A DNA stretch of 64,000 nt from Pseudomonas aylmerensis (GCF_001702265.1 NZ_MAUE01000023.1:1-64000); one strand, 5' to 3'. Counted from the first letter of the stretch, positions 15,490 to 24,461 are shown. A program made the numbers and translations. Notes: generated from the sequence alone by a model not told the origin.

Positions 15490-16341
15490 TCACAGGCCTT
15501 GGCTGCCCCGGATCAGGTCATACGCTTTGCGCGCAATCGGGTTTGCCGTATTCGGCCGGATCCACAGGTAGTAGGTGACTTCCGGCAAGCGCGGCAATCC
15601 ATCCGTTTCGCCGAGCACGCGCATGTCCGGCCCGAGCATCTCCATGCTCCGTGGCGTCACGCCCAGGCCCGCGCGAGTGGCGGCCTTGATGCCGATCAAG
15701 TTCGACGCCAGGTACGCCTGGCGCCAGGGGATGTTCGCCCCCTCCAGGGCCTCCAGCGCATAGCGCCGATAGATGCTCGGCTCATCGACAAGGATCAGCG
15801 GCAACGGCTCGCTCGGCGAATGAATGTACTGCGCTGAACAGATCCACCACACCGGCGAGGTGCGCAGGGCGAAGCCTTCCAGGTTGGGGTCGGAGCGGGT
15901 GGAAATCACCATGTCGACCTTGCCGCGGTGCAGGTCATCCATCAGGAACGGGCTGCGGCCCACATCGATTTCCAGGCGCAGACGCGGCGCGGAACGGGCG
16001 ATATGGCTGAGGATCGGCGGCAGGATGGTGTCGGCGATATCGTGCGGCGAGCCAATGCGCAGCACGCCGCTCAGGCTGCTTTCGCGCAGCGAATTCAGCG
16101 CGTCGTCATTCAGCGACAGCATCTGCCGCGCATGCCGCAGCAGCTGCAGGCCCGGCTCGGTCAGCTGTTTCTGCCGGCCGCGCTTCTCGAACAGGCTGAC
16201 CCCCACTTGCTGCTCCAGGCGCTGCATGTGCTGGGTCACGGACGATTGGGTGCGAGACAGGTGCGTGCCGGCTTCGGCGAAGCTGTGGTGGTCGACCACG
16301 GCGATAAAGGTGCGCAGGAGTTCAAGGTCGAGGGTCGACAT
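15490..16341 (-). CDS. LysR-family regulator, divergent from sulfur-compound operon
   Basis: A 283-residue LysR-type regulator. The winged helix-turn-helix lies at residues 1-65 (LLRTFIAVVDHHSFAEAGTHL, then SRTQSSVTQHMQRLEQQVG), followed by a linker helix and a periplasmic-binding-protein-like effector domain (LRIGSPHDIADTILPPIL, about 93 on). Its overall style is like the LrhA/HexA subgroup. It is transcribed away from the binding-protein gene at 16585, with a 243-bp shared gap, the usual arrangement for a LysR protein controlling the divergent operon. I infer that it regulates the transporter/thiol-dioxygenase block. Its physical closeness to the che operon is probably incidental. Confidence 0.88.
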   Translation of the reverse strand: MSTLDLELLRTFIAVVDHHSFAEAGTHLSRTQSSVTQHMQRLEQQVGVSLFEKRGRQKQLTEPGLQLLRHARQMLSLNDDALNSLRESSLSGVLRIGSPHDIADTILPPILSHIARSAPRLRLEIDVGRSPFLMDDLHRGKVDMVISTRSDPNLEGFALRTSPVWWICSAQYIHSPSEPLPLILVDEPSIYRRYALEALEGANIPWRQAYLASNLIGIKAATRAGLGVTPRSMEMLGPDMRVLGETDGLPRLPEVTYYLWIRPNTANPIARKAYDLIRGSQGL

Positions 16342-16584
16342 GGCCGGTTCCAGGGGCGGTTTTACATCAAGGGTGTGAAGTTAAACATTACAGATATTTA
16401 TGTATGCGTGAAGCAGATTTTTACCGCGCCCAGTAAAACATGGGTTATGCCGAAACTGCAGGTCGTGCTGATACGGCAAGTTATAACGATATGAGATATT
16501 TGCATTTCCGTTGCCCCTGCACACTCCCTAGCATGCCCCTCCATCAGGTCGGGGTACGCCGATCATTAGCCAGGGGGAAGTCCA

Positions 16585-17406
16585 ATGATGTTGAAGAAAT
16601 GGTTGCCGGTGGCCCTTGGGTCGATGATCGCCCTGGGCGGCAGTGTGGCGGCGCAGGCCGATGCGACCCTGGACAAGATCGAGCAGCGCCATGTGCTGGT
16701 GGTCGGCGTGCTGTTGTCCGGCGGACCGTTCGGCAGCATCGACCCGGCCACGCAACAGCCCAAGGGCTTGAACGTCGACCTGGCCAACGAGCTGGGGCGT
16801 CATCTCAAGGCCCAGGTGCAACTGGTGCCGGTGTTGCCGGCCAACCGCGTGCAGTTCCTGCAACAGGGCAAGGTCGACCTGCTGATCGCCAACATGGAGT
16901 GGACCGCCGAGCGCGGTGAAATCCTCGGGTTTGTCCCGACCCCGTTCTACCGTATCGGCGGCACCGCCGCAGTGCTCAAGGACAGCAAGATCACCCGTTG
17001 GGGAGACCTCAAGGACCAGCCCGTCTGCACCTCCCAGGGCAGCAGCTATGTGAAGCCGCTGACCGAGTTCGGCGCGCAGATCAAGGCGTTCAAGAGCTCC
17101 TCCGAATCGCTGCTGGCGCTGCGTGGCAACAACTGCGTGGCGGCGGTGCATGACTCCACGCTGATCAACCCGCTGATCAACGATAGCGCCGAATGGAAGG
17201 ATTACCGCGCGATCAGCCCGGAACTCAACCCGGCACCGTCGGTGATCTGGACCCGTCGCGGCGAAAACGATACCCAGGCCAAGCTCGACCCGATCGTCAA
17301 GGAACTGCACCGCAGTGGCTGGCTGATCGACGCCCAGACCCGCAACCGCATCAGCCCGGCGTCGCCGGCCCTGGTGGAATTGCAAAACCAGTTCAAGGGC
17401 GCCTGA
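16585..17406 (+). CDS. ABC amino-acid-type solute-binding protein, copy 1
   Basis: A periplasmic binding protein of 273 residues with a Sec signal peptide (about 1-26, ending AAQA) and the bacterial SBP type-3 fold of polar amino acid importers: RHVLVVGVLLSGGPFGSIDP, NVDLANELGRHL and NRVQFLQQGKVDLLIANMEWT. AGGGGGAAG lies before the ATG at 16585. It is the first gene of a tightly packed operon with two permeases and an ATPase. It is closely similar to the next gene along its whole length, so the pair arose by tandem duplication. A shared substrate class with different specificities is likely. The substrate is not known from sequence. Confidence 0.92.
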   Translation: MMLKKWLPVALGSMIALGGSVAAQADATLDKIEQRHVLVVGVLLSGGPFGSIDPATQQPKGLNVDLANELGRHLKAQVQLVPVLPANRVQFLQQGKVDLLIANMEWTAERGEILGFVPTPFYRIGGTAAVLKDSKITRWGDLKDQPVCTSQGSSYVKPLTEFGAQIKAFKSSSESLLALRGNNCVAAVHDSTLINPLINDSAEWKDYRAISPELNPAPSVIWTRRGENDTQAKLDPIVKELHRSGWLIDAQTRNRISPASPALVELQNQFKGA

Positions 17407-17408
17407 GC

Positions 17409-18215
17409 ATGCAGATCAAAACCCTGGCCGCACTCGGCCTGGCCCTGTGCGCCGGCTTCGCACACGCCGACGCTACCCTCGACAAGATCCAGCAGCGCCA
17501 CGCCATCAGCGTCGGTGTGATCCTCAGTGGGCCGCCGTTCGGCACCCTCGACCCGAAGACCGGCGAGCACCTGGGCTACAACGTCGAACTGGCCAAGGGC
17601 ATTGGCCAGGCGCTGGGCGTCGAGACCCGGACAGTCTCGGTGCTGGCGCCCAACCGCGTGCAGTTCCTGCAGCAGGGCAAGGTCGACATCCTGATCGCCA
17701 ATATGCAGTTCACCGAAGAGCGCGCCGAGATCCTCGACTACGTGCCGACGCCGTATGAAGAAGTCGGCGGCGCGGCCTTGATTCGCAAGGGCGCGGGCAT
17801 CACCCAATGGGCCGACCTCAAGGACAAGCCGGTGTGCGTGTCCCAGGGCAGCAACTTCATCAAGCCACTGCAGGAGACCTACGGCGCCCAGATCAAGGCG
17901 TTCCGCAGCCAGTCCGAATCGCTGTTGTCGCTGCGCGGCAATGGCTGCGTGGCGGCGGTGCACGTCAGCCCGACCATGCACGCATTGCTCAGCGATGCCG
18001 AGTGGGCCGGTTATGAGATCCCGTTGCCGGGCGACGTGATCCCGTCCAAATCGGTGATCTGGATTCGCAAGGGCGAACACGACACCCAGGCCAAGCTCGA
18101 TGCCATTGTGCGCGACTGGCACAAGAGCGGCTTCCTGATCGCCCTCGGCGAGCGTACCGGCATGGCGCCGTCCCAGGCCCTGCGCGACCTGCACGAGCAC
18201 TACAGCCATGAGTGA
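17409..18215 (+). CDS. ABC amino-acid-type solute-binding protein, copy 2
   Basis: A 268-residue paralogue of the preceding protein, with its own signal peptide (about 1-20, ending GFAHA). The same landmark segments recur: ATLDKIQQRHAISVGVILSG, NRVQFLQQGKVDILIANMQ, then CVSQGSNFIKPL and ESLLSLRGNGCVAAVH. It starts at the ATG at 17409, two bases after the copy-1 stop, and its end overlaps the FAD-oxidase gene by eight bases. The C-terminal quarters of the two copies differ most, where hinge and ligand contacts lie, which suggests divergence in specificity. Confidence 0.91.
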   Translation: MQIKTLAALGLALCAGFAHADATLDKIQQRHAISVGVILSGPPFGTLDPKTGEHLGYNVELAKGIGQALGVETRTVSVLAPNRVQFLQQGKVDILIANMQFTEERAEILDYVPTPYEEVGGAALIRKGAGITQWADLKDKPVCVSQGSNFIKPLQETYGAQIKAFRSQSESLLSLRGNGCVAAVHVSPTMHALLSDAEWAGYEIPLPGDVIPSKSVIWIRKGEHDTQAKLDAIVRDWHKSGFLIALGERTGMAPSQALRDLHEHYSHE

Positions 18216-19629
18216 TGCGTTGTTCGCCACCTTGCAACAACTGCTCGGCGCGGCCCATGTACACAGCAGTGACGAGGCGGCGCAGTACCTCACCGACAAA
18301 CAGGGGCGCTACACCGGGCAGGTGATTGCGGCGGTGCACCCGGCCAACACTGAAGAAGTGGCGGCGGTGGTGCGCGCCTGCGTGGCGTTGAAGGCGCCGA
18401 TCGTAGTGCAGGGTGGCAACACCGGCCTGATGGCCGGTGCCACGCCGGATGCCAGCGGGCGTTCGGTGTTGCTGCTGCTCGACCGCATGAACCGCGTGCG
18501 CCAGGTCGATACCGACAATGACACCCTCACGGTGGAAGCTGGCTGCATCCTGCAACACGTGCAGGACGTGGCCCGCGCTGCCGGTCGCCTGTTCCCCCTG
18601 AGCCTCGGTGCCGAGGGCAGTTGCACGATTGGCGGCAACCTCGGCACGAATGCCGGCGGCACCGCCGTGCTGCGTTACGGCAACACCCGCGAGTTGACCC
18701 TGGGCCTGGAGGTGGTGACCGCCGAAGGCGAGATCTGGCACGGCCTGCGCGGTCTGCGCAAGGACAACACCGGCTACGACCTGCGCGATTTGTACATTGG
18801 CAGCGAGGGCACGCTCGGTATTATTACCGCGGCCACCCTGAAGCTGTTCCCGCAGCCCTTGGCCCAGGCCACCGCGTTGCTGGCCTTTGATCAACTGGCC
18901 CAGGCCGTGGCGTTCCTGTCCCACGCCCGCGCCGGTTTTGGCGCCAATCTCACGGCCTTCGAATTGCTCAGCGCCGATTGCCTGGCGTTGCTGCGCGAGC
19001 AGTTCCCGGACGGCCCGCAGCCGTTCAAGGGCGCGAGCCAGCCGTGGTTTGCCTTGATCGAACTCTCCGACAACCACGGCGAACAGCATGCCCGCGAAGC
19101 CTTTGAACGTGTGCTCGGTGAAGCCTTCGAGCAGGCCTTGATCGCAGACGCGCTGATTGCCGAAAGCCTGGCGCAAAGCGAAGCGCTGTGGCTGCTGCGC
19201 GAGAACATGAGCGAGGCGCAAAAGCGCGCCGGGCGCAATATGAAGCACGATATCTCGGTACCGATTTCCCAGGTGGTGGCTTTCGTCGCGCACACGGATG
19301 CCGTGCTCCAGCAGCATTTCCCCGGCGTGCGCAACTTCACCTTCGGCCACCTCGGCGACGGCAACCTGCATTACAACGTGGCGCATCCTCTCGATTCGAC
19401 GGTGGAGGCGCACATGGCGCAGTACGCCGAGTTGAGCGCGATGGTGCACGACAGCGCCCACGCGCATGGCGGCTCGATCAGTGCCGAGCACGGCATCGGC
19501 CAGCGCAAGGTGGGCATGCTCGGTCGCTATAAAAGCGCGGTGGAACTGGACCTGATGCGCCGCATCAAGCAGGCGCTGGACCCGCACAACCTGCTCAATC
19601 CCGGCAAAGTCCTCGAGGTGCAGCCATGA
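18208..19629 (+). CDS. FAD-linked oxidase, D-2-hydroxyacid dehydrogenase family (GlcD/D2HGDH-like)
   Basis: A 473-residue flavoprotein with a PCMH-type FAD domain (about 40-215; VVQGGNTGLMAGATP and GAEGSCTIGGNLGTNAGG bind FAD) and an FAD-oxidase C-terminal domain carrying FGHLGDGNLHYN and SAEHGIGQRKVGML. Family members oxidise D-lactate, glycolate, D-2-hydroxyglutarate and similar acids to 2-oxoacids. It sits inside a transporter operon, overlaps the binding-protein gene and is coupled by ATGA to an aminotransferase. I infer that hydroxyacid is oxidised to oxoacid and aminated, or the reverse, as part of substrate breakdown. The actual substrate is unknown. Confidence 0.92.
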   Translation: MSDALFATLQQLLGAAHVHSSDEAAQYLTDKQGRYTGQVIAAVHPANTEEVAAVVRACVALKAPIVVQGGNTGLMAGATPDASGRSVLLLLDRMNRVRQVDTDNDTLTVEAGCILQHVQDVARAAGRLFPLSLGAEGSCTIGGNLGTNAGGTAVLRYGNTRELTLGLEVVTAEGEIWHGLRGLRKDNTGYDLRDLYIGSEGTLGIITAATLKLFPQPLAQATALLAFDQLAQAVAFLSHARAGFGANLTAFELLSADCLALLREQFPDGPQPFKGASQPWFALIELSDNHGEQHAREAFERVLGEAFEQALIADALIAESLAQSEALWLLRENMSEAQKRAGRNMKHDISVPISQVVAFVAHTDAVLQQHFPGVRNFTFGHLGDGNLHYNVAHPLDSTVEAHMAQYAELSAMVHDSAHAHGGSISAEHGIGQRKVGMLGRYKSAVELDLMRRIKQALDPHNLLNPGKVLEVQP

Positions 19630-20828
19630 CCGTACGCCTGTCCCGGCGCGTGCAGCGAGTGTCGCTGTCCGCCAATGCCGCCGCCAAGTCCCGCGCCACC
19701 GAACTGCGGGAGGCCGGTCGTGACATCCTCGACCTCACCACCGGCGAGCCGGACTTCGACACCCCGGAGCACATCAAGCAGGCCGCCTATGCGGCCATCG
19801 CTGCGGGTGCCACCAAGTACACGCCGACGCCGGGCGTAAAGGCCTTGCGGGTGGCGGTGCAGCGCAAGCTGGCCGGAGAAAACCACCTGGATTATCCGCT
19901 GGCGTCGATTGTGATCGCCAACGGCGCCAAGCAGATCATCTTCAATGCTTTCGCCGCCACCCTGGATGACGGCGATGAAGTGCTGGTGCCGACGCCGTAC
20001 TGGCCGTCATTTCCCGACAGCGTGCGCTTCAACGGGGGCGAGCCGGTCTTGATCGAGTGCGGCCTGGCGCAGGGCTGCAAGCTGCTGCCGGCCCAGTTGG
20101 AACAGCACATCAATACGCGCACGCGCTGGCTGATTCTCAACGGCCCGGGCAACCCCAGCGGCGCGGTGTACAGCACCACCGAGCTGCAGGCGTTGGCCGC
20201 GGTGCTGCGTCGCCATCCCCAGGTGCTGGTGCTGCTGGATGAACTGTATGAACACATCCGCTTCGACGGTCGCCCGGCCCAGAGCCTGTTGAACGTCGCA
20301 CCGGACCTGCAGGACCGGTGCCTGCTGGTGGGCGGCGTGTCCAAGACCTACGCCATGACCGGCTGGCGCATCGGCTTTGGCGCGGGGCCGAAAACCCTCA
20401 CCGACGCCATGGCGGTGGTGCAATCGCAATCGACCTCCGGTGCTTCTTCGGTTGGCCAGGCGGCGGCGTTGGCGGCGTACACCGGCGGGCTGGATTTTCT
20501 CGCCGAGCAGGTTGCGGCGTATCAATTGCGCCGGGACATCCTGGTCGCCGCGCTGGAAAACGTCGATGGTCTGCAAGTGCTGGAACCCCAGGGCGGCTTC
20601 TTCGTCTTCGTGCGTTGCGCCGGGCTGCTGGGGCGTTCTCGTCCCGATGGCCAGCGCATCGACAACGACGGCGACGTGGTCGCCTGGTTGCTGGAGGAGG
20701 GCGTGGCCGGGGTGGCAGGCAGCGCCTATGGGTTGTCGCCGTGGTTTCGCCTGTCGATTGCCACCGCGACCGAGAGTGTCGCCGAAGCAGGGCGGCGGAT
20801 CGCGACCGCCTGCGGGAAGTTGCAATGA
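19626..20828 (+). CDS. Class I/II PLP aminotransferase (aspartate-aminotransferase-like)
   Basis: A 400-residue fold-type I aminotransferase. LTTGEPDFDTPEHIKQAA, ATKYTPTPGVKALR, LNGPGNPSGAVY and VLLDELYEHIRFDG are the standard Ib-subfamily landmarks. The PLP lysine is in GGVSKTYAMTGWRIGFG at about residue 240. It interconverts an amino acid and its oxoacid. It is coupled by ATGA overlap to the FAD oxidase before it and the permease after it, so its substrate is probably the imported compound or its oxoacid. A role as ordinary AspC is less likely in this context. Confidence 0.92.
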   Translation: MTVRLSRRVQRVSLSANAAAKSRATELREAGRDILDLTTGEPDFDTPEHIKQAAYAAIAAGATKYTPTPGVKALRVAVQRKLAGENHLDYPLASIVIANGAKQIIFNAFAATLDDGDEVLVPTPYWPSFPDSVRFNGGEPVLIECGLAQGCKLLPAQLEQHINTRTRWLILNGPGNPSGAVYSTTELQALAAVLRRHPQVLVLLDELYEHIRFDGRPAQSLLNVAPDLQDRCLLVGGVSKTYAMTGWRIGFGAGPKTLTDAMAVVQSQSTSGASSVGQAAALAAYTGGLDFLAEQVAAYQLRRDILVAALENVDGLQVLEPQGGFFVFVRCAGLLGRSRPDGQRIDNDGDVVAWLLEEGVAGVAGSAYGLSPWFRLSIATATESVAEAGRRIATACGKLQ

Positions 20829-21550
20829 TGGAGCTGTTCGTCCACTGGGCTGCCGGTATCGGCCTGAACTACAACTTTCTGCTGGATGCCTATCAGCGCG
20901 GCACGCTGGTGCAGGGCGCGCTGACCACGGGGCTGCTGTGCCTGTTCACCATTATCGGCAGCCTGCTCGCGGGTATCAGCCTGGCGGCGATGCTGACGTC
21001 CGGCAACCCGTGGCTGGCCAAGCCGGCGCGGGTGTTTATCGAGGTCACGCGCAACACGCCGACCCTGGTGCAGCTGTACTGCGCGTTCCTGGTGCTGAAC
21101 ATGCTGCTGACCCAGGCGGTCGGCGCGGCCAACCCGCTCACGCCGTTCGCCTGGGTGGTGATCGTCATCTCCCTGCACAAGGGCGCATTCCATGCCGAGG
21201 CCCTGCGCGCCGGCATCGAGGCGGTGCCCGCCGTGACCCTCGAAGCCGCCAGTTCGCTGGCCTTCAGCAGCCGTCAATTATTGTGGAATGTGCAGTTGCC
21301 GCTGGCCCTGCGTTTTGCCTTGCCGTCGCTGATCAACAACCTGATCGACCTGGTGAAGATGACCGCCGTGGCCTCGGCGATTGCGGTGGGTGACATCACC
21401 TACGCCGCGATCATGATCTGGACCCAGAGCGACAACGTGCTGGAACTGATGATCCTGATCCTGAGCTTCTTCGGCCTGCTGAGTTTAATCGTCAATTGTG
21501 TGGGGCGCTGGCTCGAAGCGCGCCTGAGGATGCCCGGCTATGGCCATTGA
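20825..21550 (+). CDS. Polar amino acid ABC permease 1 (HisQ/GlnP-like)
   Basis: A 241-residue inner-membrane permease of the His/Glu/Gln/Arg family, with about five membrane segments and the typical VFIEVTRNTPTLVQLYCAFL motif. The EAA loop reads LRAGIEAVPAVTLEAASSLA. Two adjacent ATGs occur at 20825 and 20828, and the first overlaps the aminotransferase stop. It pairs with the next gene as a heterodimeric channel, overlapping it by 11 bp. Confidence 0.92.
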   Translation: MMELFVHWAAGIGLNYNFLLDAYQRGTLVQGALTTGLLCLFTIIGSLLAGISLAAMLTSGNPWLAKPARVFIEVTRNTPTLVQLYCAFLVLNMLLTQAVGAANPLTPFAWVVIVISLHKGAFHAEALRAGIEAVPAVTLEAASSLAFSSRQLLWNVQLPLALRFALPSLINNLIDLVKMTAVASAIAVGDITYAAIMIWTQSDNVLELMILILSFFGLLSLIVNCVGRWLEARLRMPGYGH

Positions 21551-22223
21551 TTCATTCCCGGTGCTGTCGGCCTTGCTGCAATGGTCGCCGGCGCTGGTTG
21601 CAGGCTTTGGCCAGAACATCCTTATCAGCCTGTTGGCGATTGGCATTGGTTCGGTGCTGGGCCTGTTGATCGGCGCGCTGGCGCTATCGCCATTGGCGGC
21701 TGTCGCGCGGCTGTGGGTGCAGGTATTTCGCAATGCGCCGTGGCTGGTACTGATCTATTTCACCACCTACGTGTTTCCGTTCGAGATTCATATCGGCAGC
21801 AGCTACGTGTCGTTTCCCGACTGGATCAAGGTCACGATAGGCCTGGCCCTGCCGGCCAGCGCCAACGTCGCGGAAATCTTTCGCGGCGCCATCGGCTCGA
21901 TCCCCAGCACCCAGTGGGAAGCCGCGCGTTCGCTGGCGTTCACCCGTGGCCAGCTGTTCCGTTCGATCATCCTGCCGCAGTGCTTCAAGCGCATGTTGCC
22001 GCCGTGGATGAACCTCTACGCGGTGGTCACCATGGGCACCGCGCTGGCGTCGCTGGTGGGCGTGCATGACGTGATCGACACCGCGCAGATTGCCAGCAAC
22101 ACCGTGAACATGACCGGTTTTACCGTGGTGATCTACCTCAGCCTGCTGGTGCTGTTCTTCGCCTATTGCTACCCGATTTCCCGTCTCACCCAACACCTGG
22201 AGCGCCGCTATGCCTTCTATTGA
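21540..22223 (+). CDS. Polar amino acid ABC permease 2 (HisM/GlnP-like)
   Basis: A 227-residue permease of the same family, with LWVQVFRNAPWLVLIYFTTY near residue 60 and an EAA loop around IFRGAIGSIPSTQWEAARSL. It is the second half of the channel. It overlaps the upstream permease by 11 bp and the downstream ATPase by 14 bp, so all transporter genes are translationally linked. Confidence 0.92.
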   Translation: MAIDSFPVLSALLQWSPALVAGFGQNILISLLAIGIGSVLGLLIGALALSPLAAVARLWVQVFRNAPWLVLIYFTTYVFPFEIHIGSSYVSFPDWIKVTIGLALPASANVAEIFRGAIGSIPSTQWEAARSLAFTRGQLFRSIILPQCFKRMLPPWMNLYAVVTMGTALASLVGVHDVIDTAQIASNTVNMTGFTVVIYLSLLVLFFAYCYPISRLTQHLERRYAFY

Positions 22224-23034
22224 ACCCCTGGTGAGCCTGCGGGATGTCCACCTGTCGTTCGGCGCCAACCCCGTGCTCAAGGGTATTGACCTTGAGGTGC
22301 TGCGCGGCCAGGCGGTGTCGATCATCGGCCCGTCGGGCTCGGGCAAGTCCACGATCCTGCGCTGCATCACCGGGCTGTTGCAGCCCCAGCGCGGCAGCAT
22401 CCGCGTGGGCCAGACCCAGGTCGACACGCTGGCCCAGGAGGCCCAGCGCATCGAGTTGCGCAAGCGCGTCGGTTTTGTGTTCCAGCAATACAACCTGTTC
22501 CCGCACTTGTCGGTGCTGGAGAACCTGGTGATCGCCCCGCGCAAGGTGCTCGGGCGCAATCGTGCCGATGCAGAAAAAGACGCGCGGGCGCTGTTGGCCA
22601 AGGTGCGCATGGAGCACAAGGCCGATGCCTATCCAGGCCAGCTCTCCGGCGGCCAGCAGCAGCGCGTGGCGATTGCCCGTGCCCTGGCGATGCGCCCGGA
22701 ACTGATCCTGTTCGACGAAGTGACCTCGGCACTCGACCCGGAAACCGTCGGCGAAGTGCTGACGGTGATCCGCGAGCTGACCGAGGAGGGCATGACCTGC
22801 GTGTTGGTCACCCACGAAATGCGCTTCGCCGAAGAGATCAGCGACGTCGTGTACTTCACCGAAAACGGTGTGATTGTCGAGCATGGCAGCGCCGCGCAGA
22901 TTTTCCAGAACCCGGCCAGCGAACGCACCCAGACGTTCCTGCGCCATGCCCTGGGCGACTCCGGGCGCCGTGGCCCGATCGCCCATGATCCGTACCTGTT
23001 GACCAATTTGAGCCGTTACAGCCTGTCAGTCTGA
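22210..23034 (+). CDS. Polar amino acid ABC transporter ATPase (GlnQ/HisP-like)
   Basis: A 274-residue ATPase. Walker A GPSGSGKST is at about residue 40, the Q-loop is VFQQYNLFPHLSVLEN, the signature is LSGGQQQRVAIARAL, Walker B is ELILFDEVTSALDPE and the H-loop is VLVTHEMRFAEEI. A C-terminal extension of about 25 residues goes beyond most GlnQ proteins. It energises the two upstream permeases. A 16-bp gap separates it from the thiol dioxygenase gene, still consistent with one operon. Confidence 0.94.
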   Translation: MPSIEPLVSLRDVHLSFGANPVLKGIDLEVLRGQAVSIIGPSGSGKSTILRCITGLLQPQRGSIRVGQTQVDTLAQEAQRIELRKRVGFVFQQYNLFPHLSVLENLVIAPRKVLGRNRADAEKDARALLAKVRMEHKADAYPGQLSGGQQQRVAIARALAMRPELILFDEVTSALDPETVGEVLTVIRELTEEGMTCVLVTHEMRFAEEISDVVYFTENGVIVEHGSAAQIFQNPASERTQTFLRHALGDSGRRGPIAHDPYLLTNLSRYSLSV

Positions 23035-23050
23035 TAAGAGGAAAACCGTC

Positions 23051-23647
23051 ATGAGTAGCGAAAACCGTGCTGCTGTTATCGAAGCGTTCCTGCAGCAAAT
23101 CCGCGTCATCAACCAGCGCGGCGTAGACCGCGCGGCCCTGGTGGAAATCGTCGGCCTGCTGGAAAACCTCGCCGAGCGGCGCGACCTGTTCAACTTCGAT
23201 GAATTCCCCGCGCCGGTGCCGGGGCAGGGCAGTACCGCGTTCCGCTATCGCCTGAATGACGATGGCGACACCCCGACGCTGTACCTCAACTCGCTGTTGC
23301 CGGGCAAAAGCACAATCGCGCATAACCACGAGACGTGGGCAATCATCAGTGCGGTGGAAGGCCAGGAAATCAATTACGTCTACGCCCGCAGTGATGAAGG
23401 CCGTGAGCCGGGCTTCACTACCCTGACGCTTGAGAAAGAAGTGATCGTGCAACCGGGCACCTCGATTTCGTTCCTCGGTGAAGACCTGCACGGCATCAAG
23501 GTTGAAGGCGAGCAGGCGACGTTGCACTTCCACCTCTACGGCTTGCCGCTGGAGTCGCTGAACGGCCGGTATGGCGTGGAAGCGGACGGCCGCATCCTCA
23601 ACTACAACGCCTCGCAGATGGCGCCTTCCATCAAGGCGTATTTGTAA
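23051..23647 (+). CDS. Cysteine-dioxygenase-family thiol dioxygenase
   Basis: A 198-residue cupin of the type I cysteine dioxygenase family, which uses non-haem Fe(II) and O2 to turn a thiol into a sulfinate. The metal-binding histidines are in TIAHNHETWAI (about 91-99) and GEDLHGIKVEG (about 146), and LHFHLYG follows near the end of the barrel. An arginine in AFRYRLND precedes the first cupin motif and may contact the carboxylate, as in cysteine-type enzymes. Relatives act on cysteine, 3-mercaptopropionate or mercaptosuccinate, and sequence alone does not decide which. The operon context (amino-acid importer, aminotransferase, rhodanese/C-S lyase) favours cysteine or a close analogue. Confidence 0.85.
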   Translation: MSSENRAAVIEAFLQQIRVINQRGVDRAALVEIVGLLENLAERRDLFNFDEFPAPVPGQGSTAFRYRLNDDGDTPTLYLNSLLPGKSTIAHNHETWAIISAVEGQEINYVYARSDEGREPGFTTLTLEKEVIVQPGTSISFLGEDLHGIKVEGEQATLHFHLYGLPLESLNGRYGVEADGRILNYNASQMAPSIKAYL

Positions 23648-23658
23648 GCACTCCTGAG

Positions 23659-23770
23659 GATCGTTCCCACGCTCTGCGTGGGAACGCAGGTTGTGACGCT
23701 CTGCGTCACGCCAGACACCGGGACGCAGAGCGTCCCAAACGACATTCCCACGCAGAGCGTGGGAATGATC
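23659..23770. repeat. Composite four-hairpin palindromic element
   Basis: Four palindromes lie in a row: 23663-23685 (GTTCCCACG/CGTGGGAAC), 23693-23709 (GTGACGC/GCGTCAC), 23720-23736 (GGGACGC/GCGTCCC) and 23744-23766 (ATTCCCACG/CGTGGGAAT). The whole is bounded by GATC on each side. The shared cgctctgcg core marks a dispersed repeat of the fluorescens group. It lies between the dioxygenase and GST genes and could attenuate transcription or protect the upstream mRNA. Confidence 0.9.
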
Positions 23771-23786
23771 AAAGGGCGGGGTTTTT

Positions 23787-24434
23787 ATGATTGATCTGTA
23801 CTACTGGCCCACCGGCAACGGCCTCAAGGTCGGGATCCTGCTCGAAGAGCTGGGCCTGGATTACCGCCTGGTGCCGGTGAATATCCGGGAAGGCCAGCAA
23901 AAGCACGCCGACTTCCAGCGCATCAGCGCCAACGGGCGTATCCCGGCGATTGTCGACCACCGTCCCGAGGTGCCGTTGAGCCTGTTCGAGTCCGGCGCGA
24001 TCCTCAATTACCTGGCCGACAGCGCCGGGCAATTCCTGCCACCGGCCGGCACTGCCGAGCGGCAGAAGGTCCAGGAATGGCTGTTCTGGCAGGTCGGGCA
24101 TATCACCCCGTATCTCAGCCAGTTGCAGCTGTTCAAGGAGAAGGCCCCCGAGCCGATTGCCTTCGCCCTCGACCTGTTGAACGCCGAAGCCACGCGCCTG
24201 TACCGGGTGCTAGAGCAGCGCCTGGCCGAAGTGCCGTATGTGGCCGGCGAGTACTCGGTGGCAGACATGGCGATTTTTCCGTGGATCCAGCCGTTGCGCC
24301 AGGGCCAGCAGTTGGCGGACTACCCGCATATCCAGGCCTGGCGCTTGCGCATCCAGGCGCGGCCGGCGGTGCAGCGTGCCTATGCCAAGGGGCGCGAAGT
24401 GGCACCGGGCGAACGTTCGTTGGCGTTGCAGTAA
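23787..24434 (+). CDS. Glutathione S-transferase family protein (YfcG/Ure2-like)
   Basis: A 215-residue GST. The thioredoxin-like N-terminal domain (about 1-80; YYWPTGNGLKVGILLEELGLDY, then SANGRIPAIVDH and LFESGAILNYLA for glutathione binding) precedes an all-helical C-terminal domain (GEYSVADMAIFPWI). The N-terminal segment resembles the YfcG/Ure2p-like nu class, often active as a disulfide reductase. It lies between the dioxygenase and the rhodanese-lyase, which suggests thiol or persulfide chemistry with glutathione. That is inference. AAAGGGCGGGG precedes the ATG at 23787. Confidence 0.88.
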   Translation: MIDLYYWPTGNGLKVGILLEELGLDYRLVPVNIREGQQKHADFQRISANGRIPAIVDHRPEVPLSLFESGAILNYLADSAGQFLPPAGTAERQKVQEWLFWQVGHITPYLSQLQLFKEKAPEPIAFALDLLNAEATRLYRVLEQRLAEVPYVAGEYSVADMAIFPWIQPLRQGQQLADYPHIQAWRLRIQARPAVQRAYAKGREVAPGERSLALQ

Positions 24435-24461
24435 CTCTTTTCTTACTTTGTTGGGACTTCC

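Noticed and set aside
17989..19587. 532-codon frame antisense to the FAD oxidase
   Set aside because: Antisense artefact over a gene with clear FAD-binding and C-terminal motifs.
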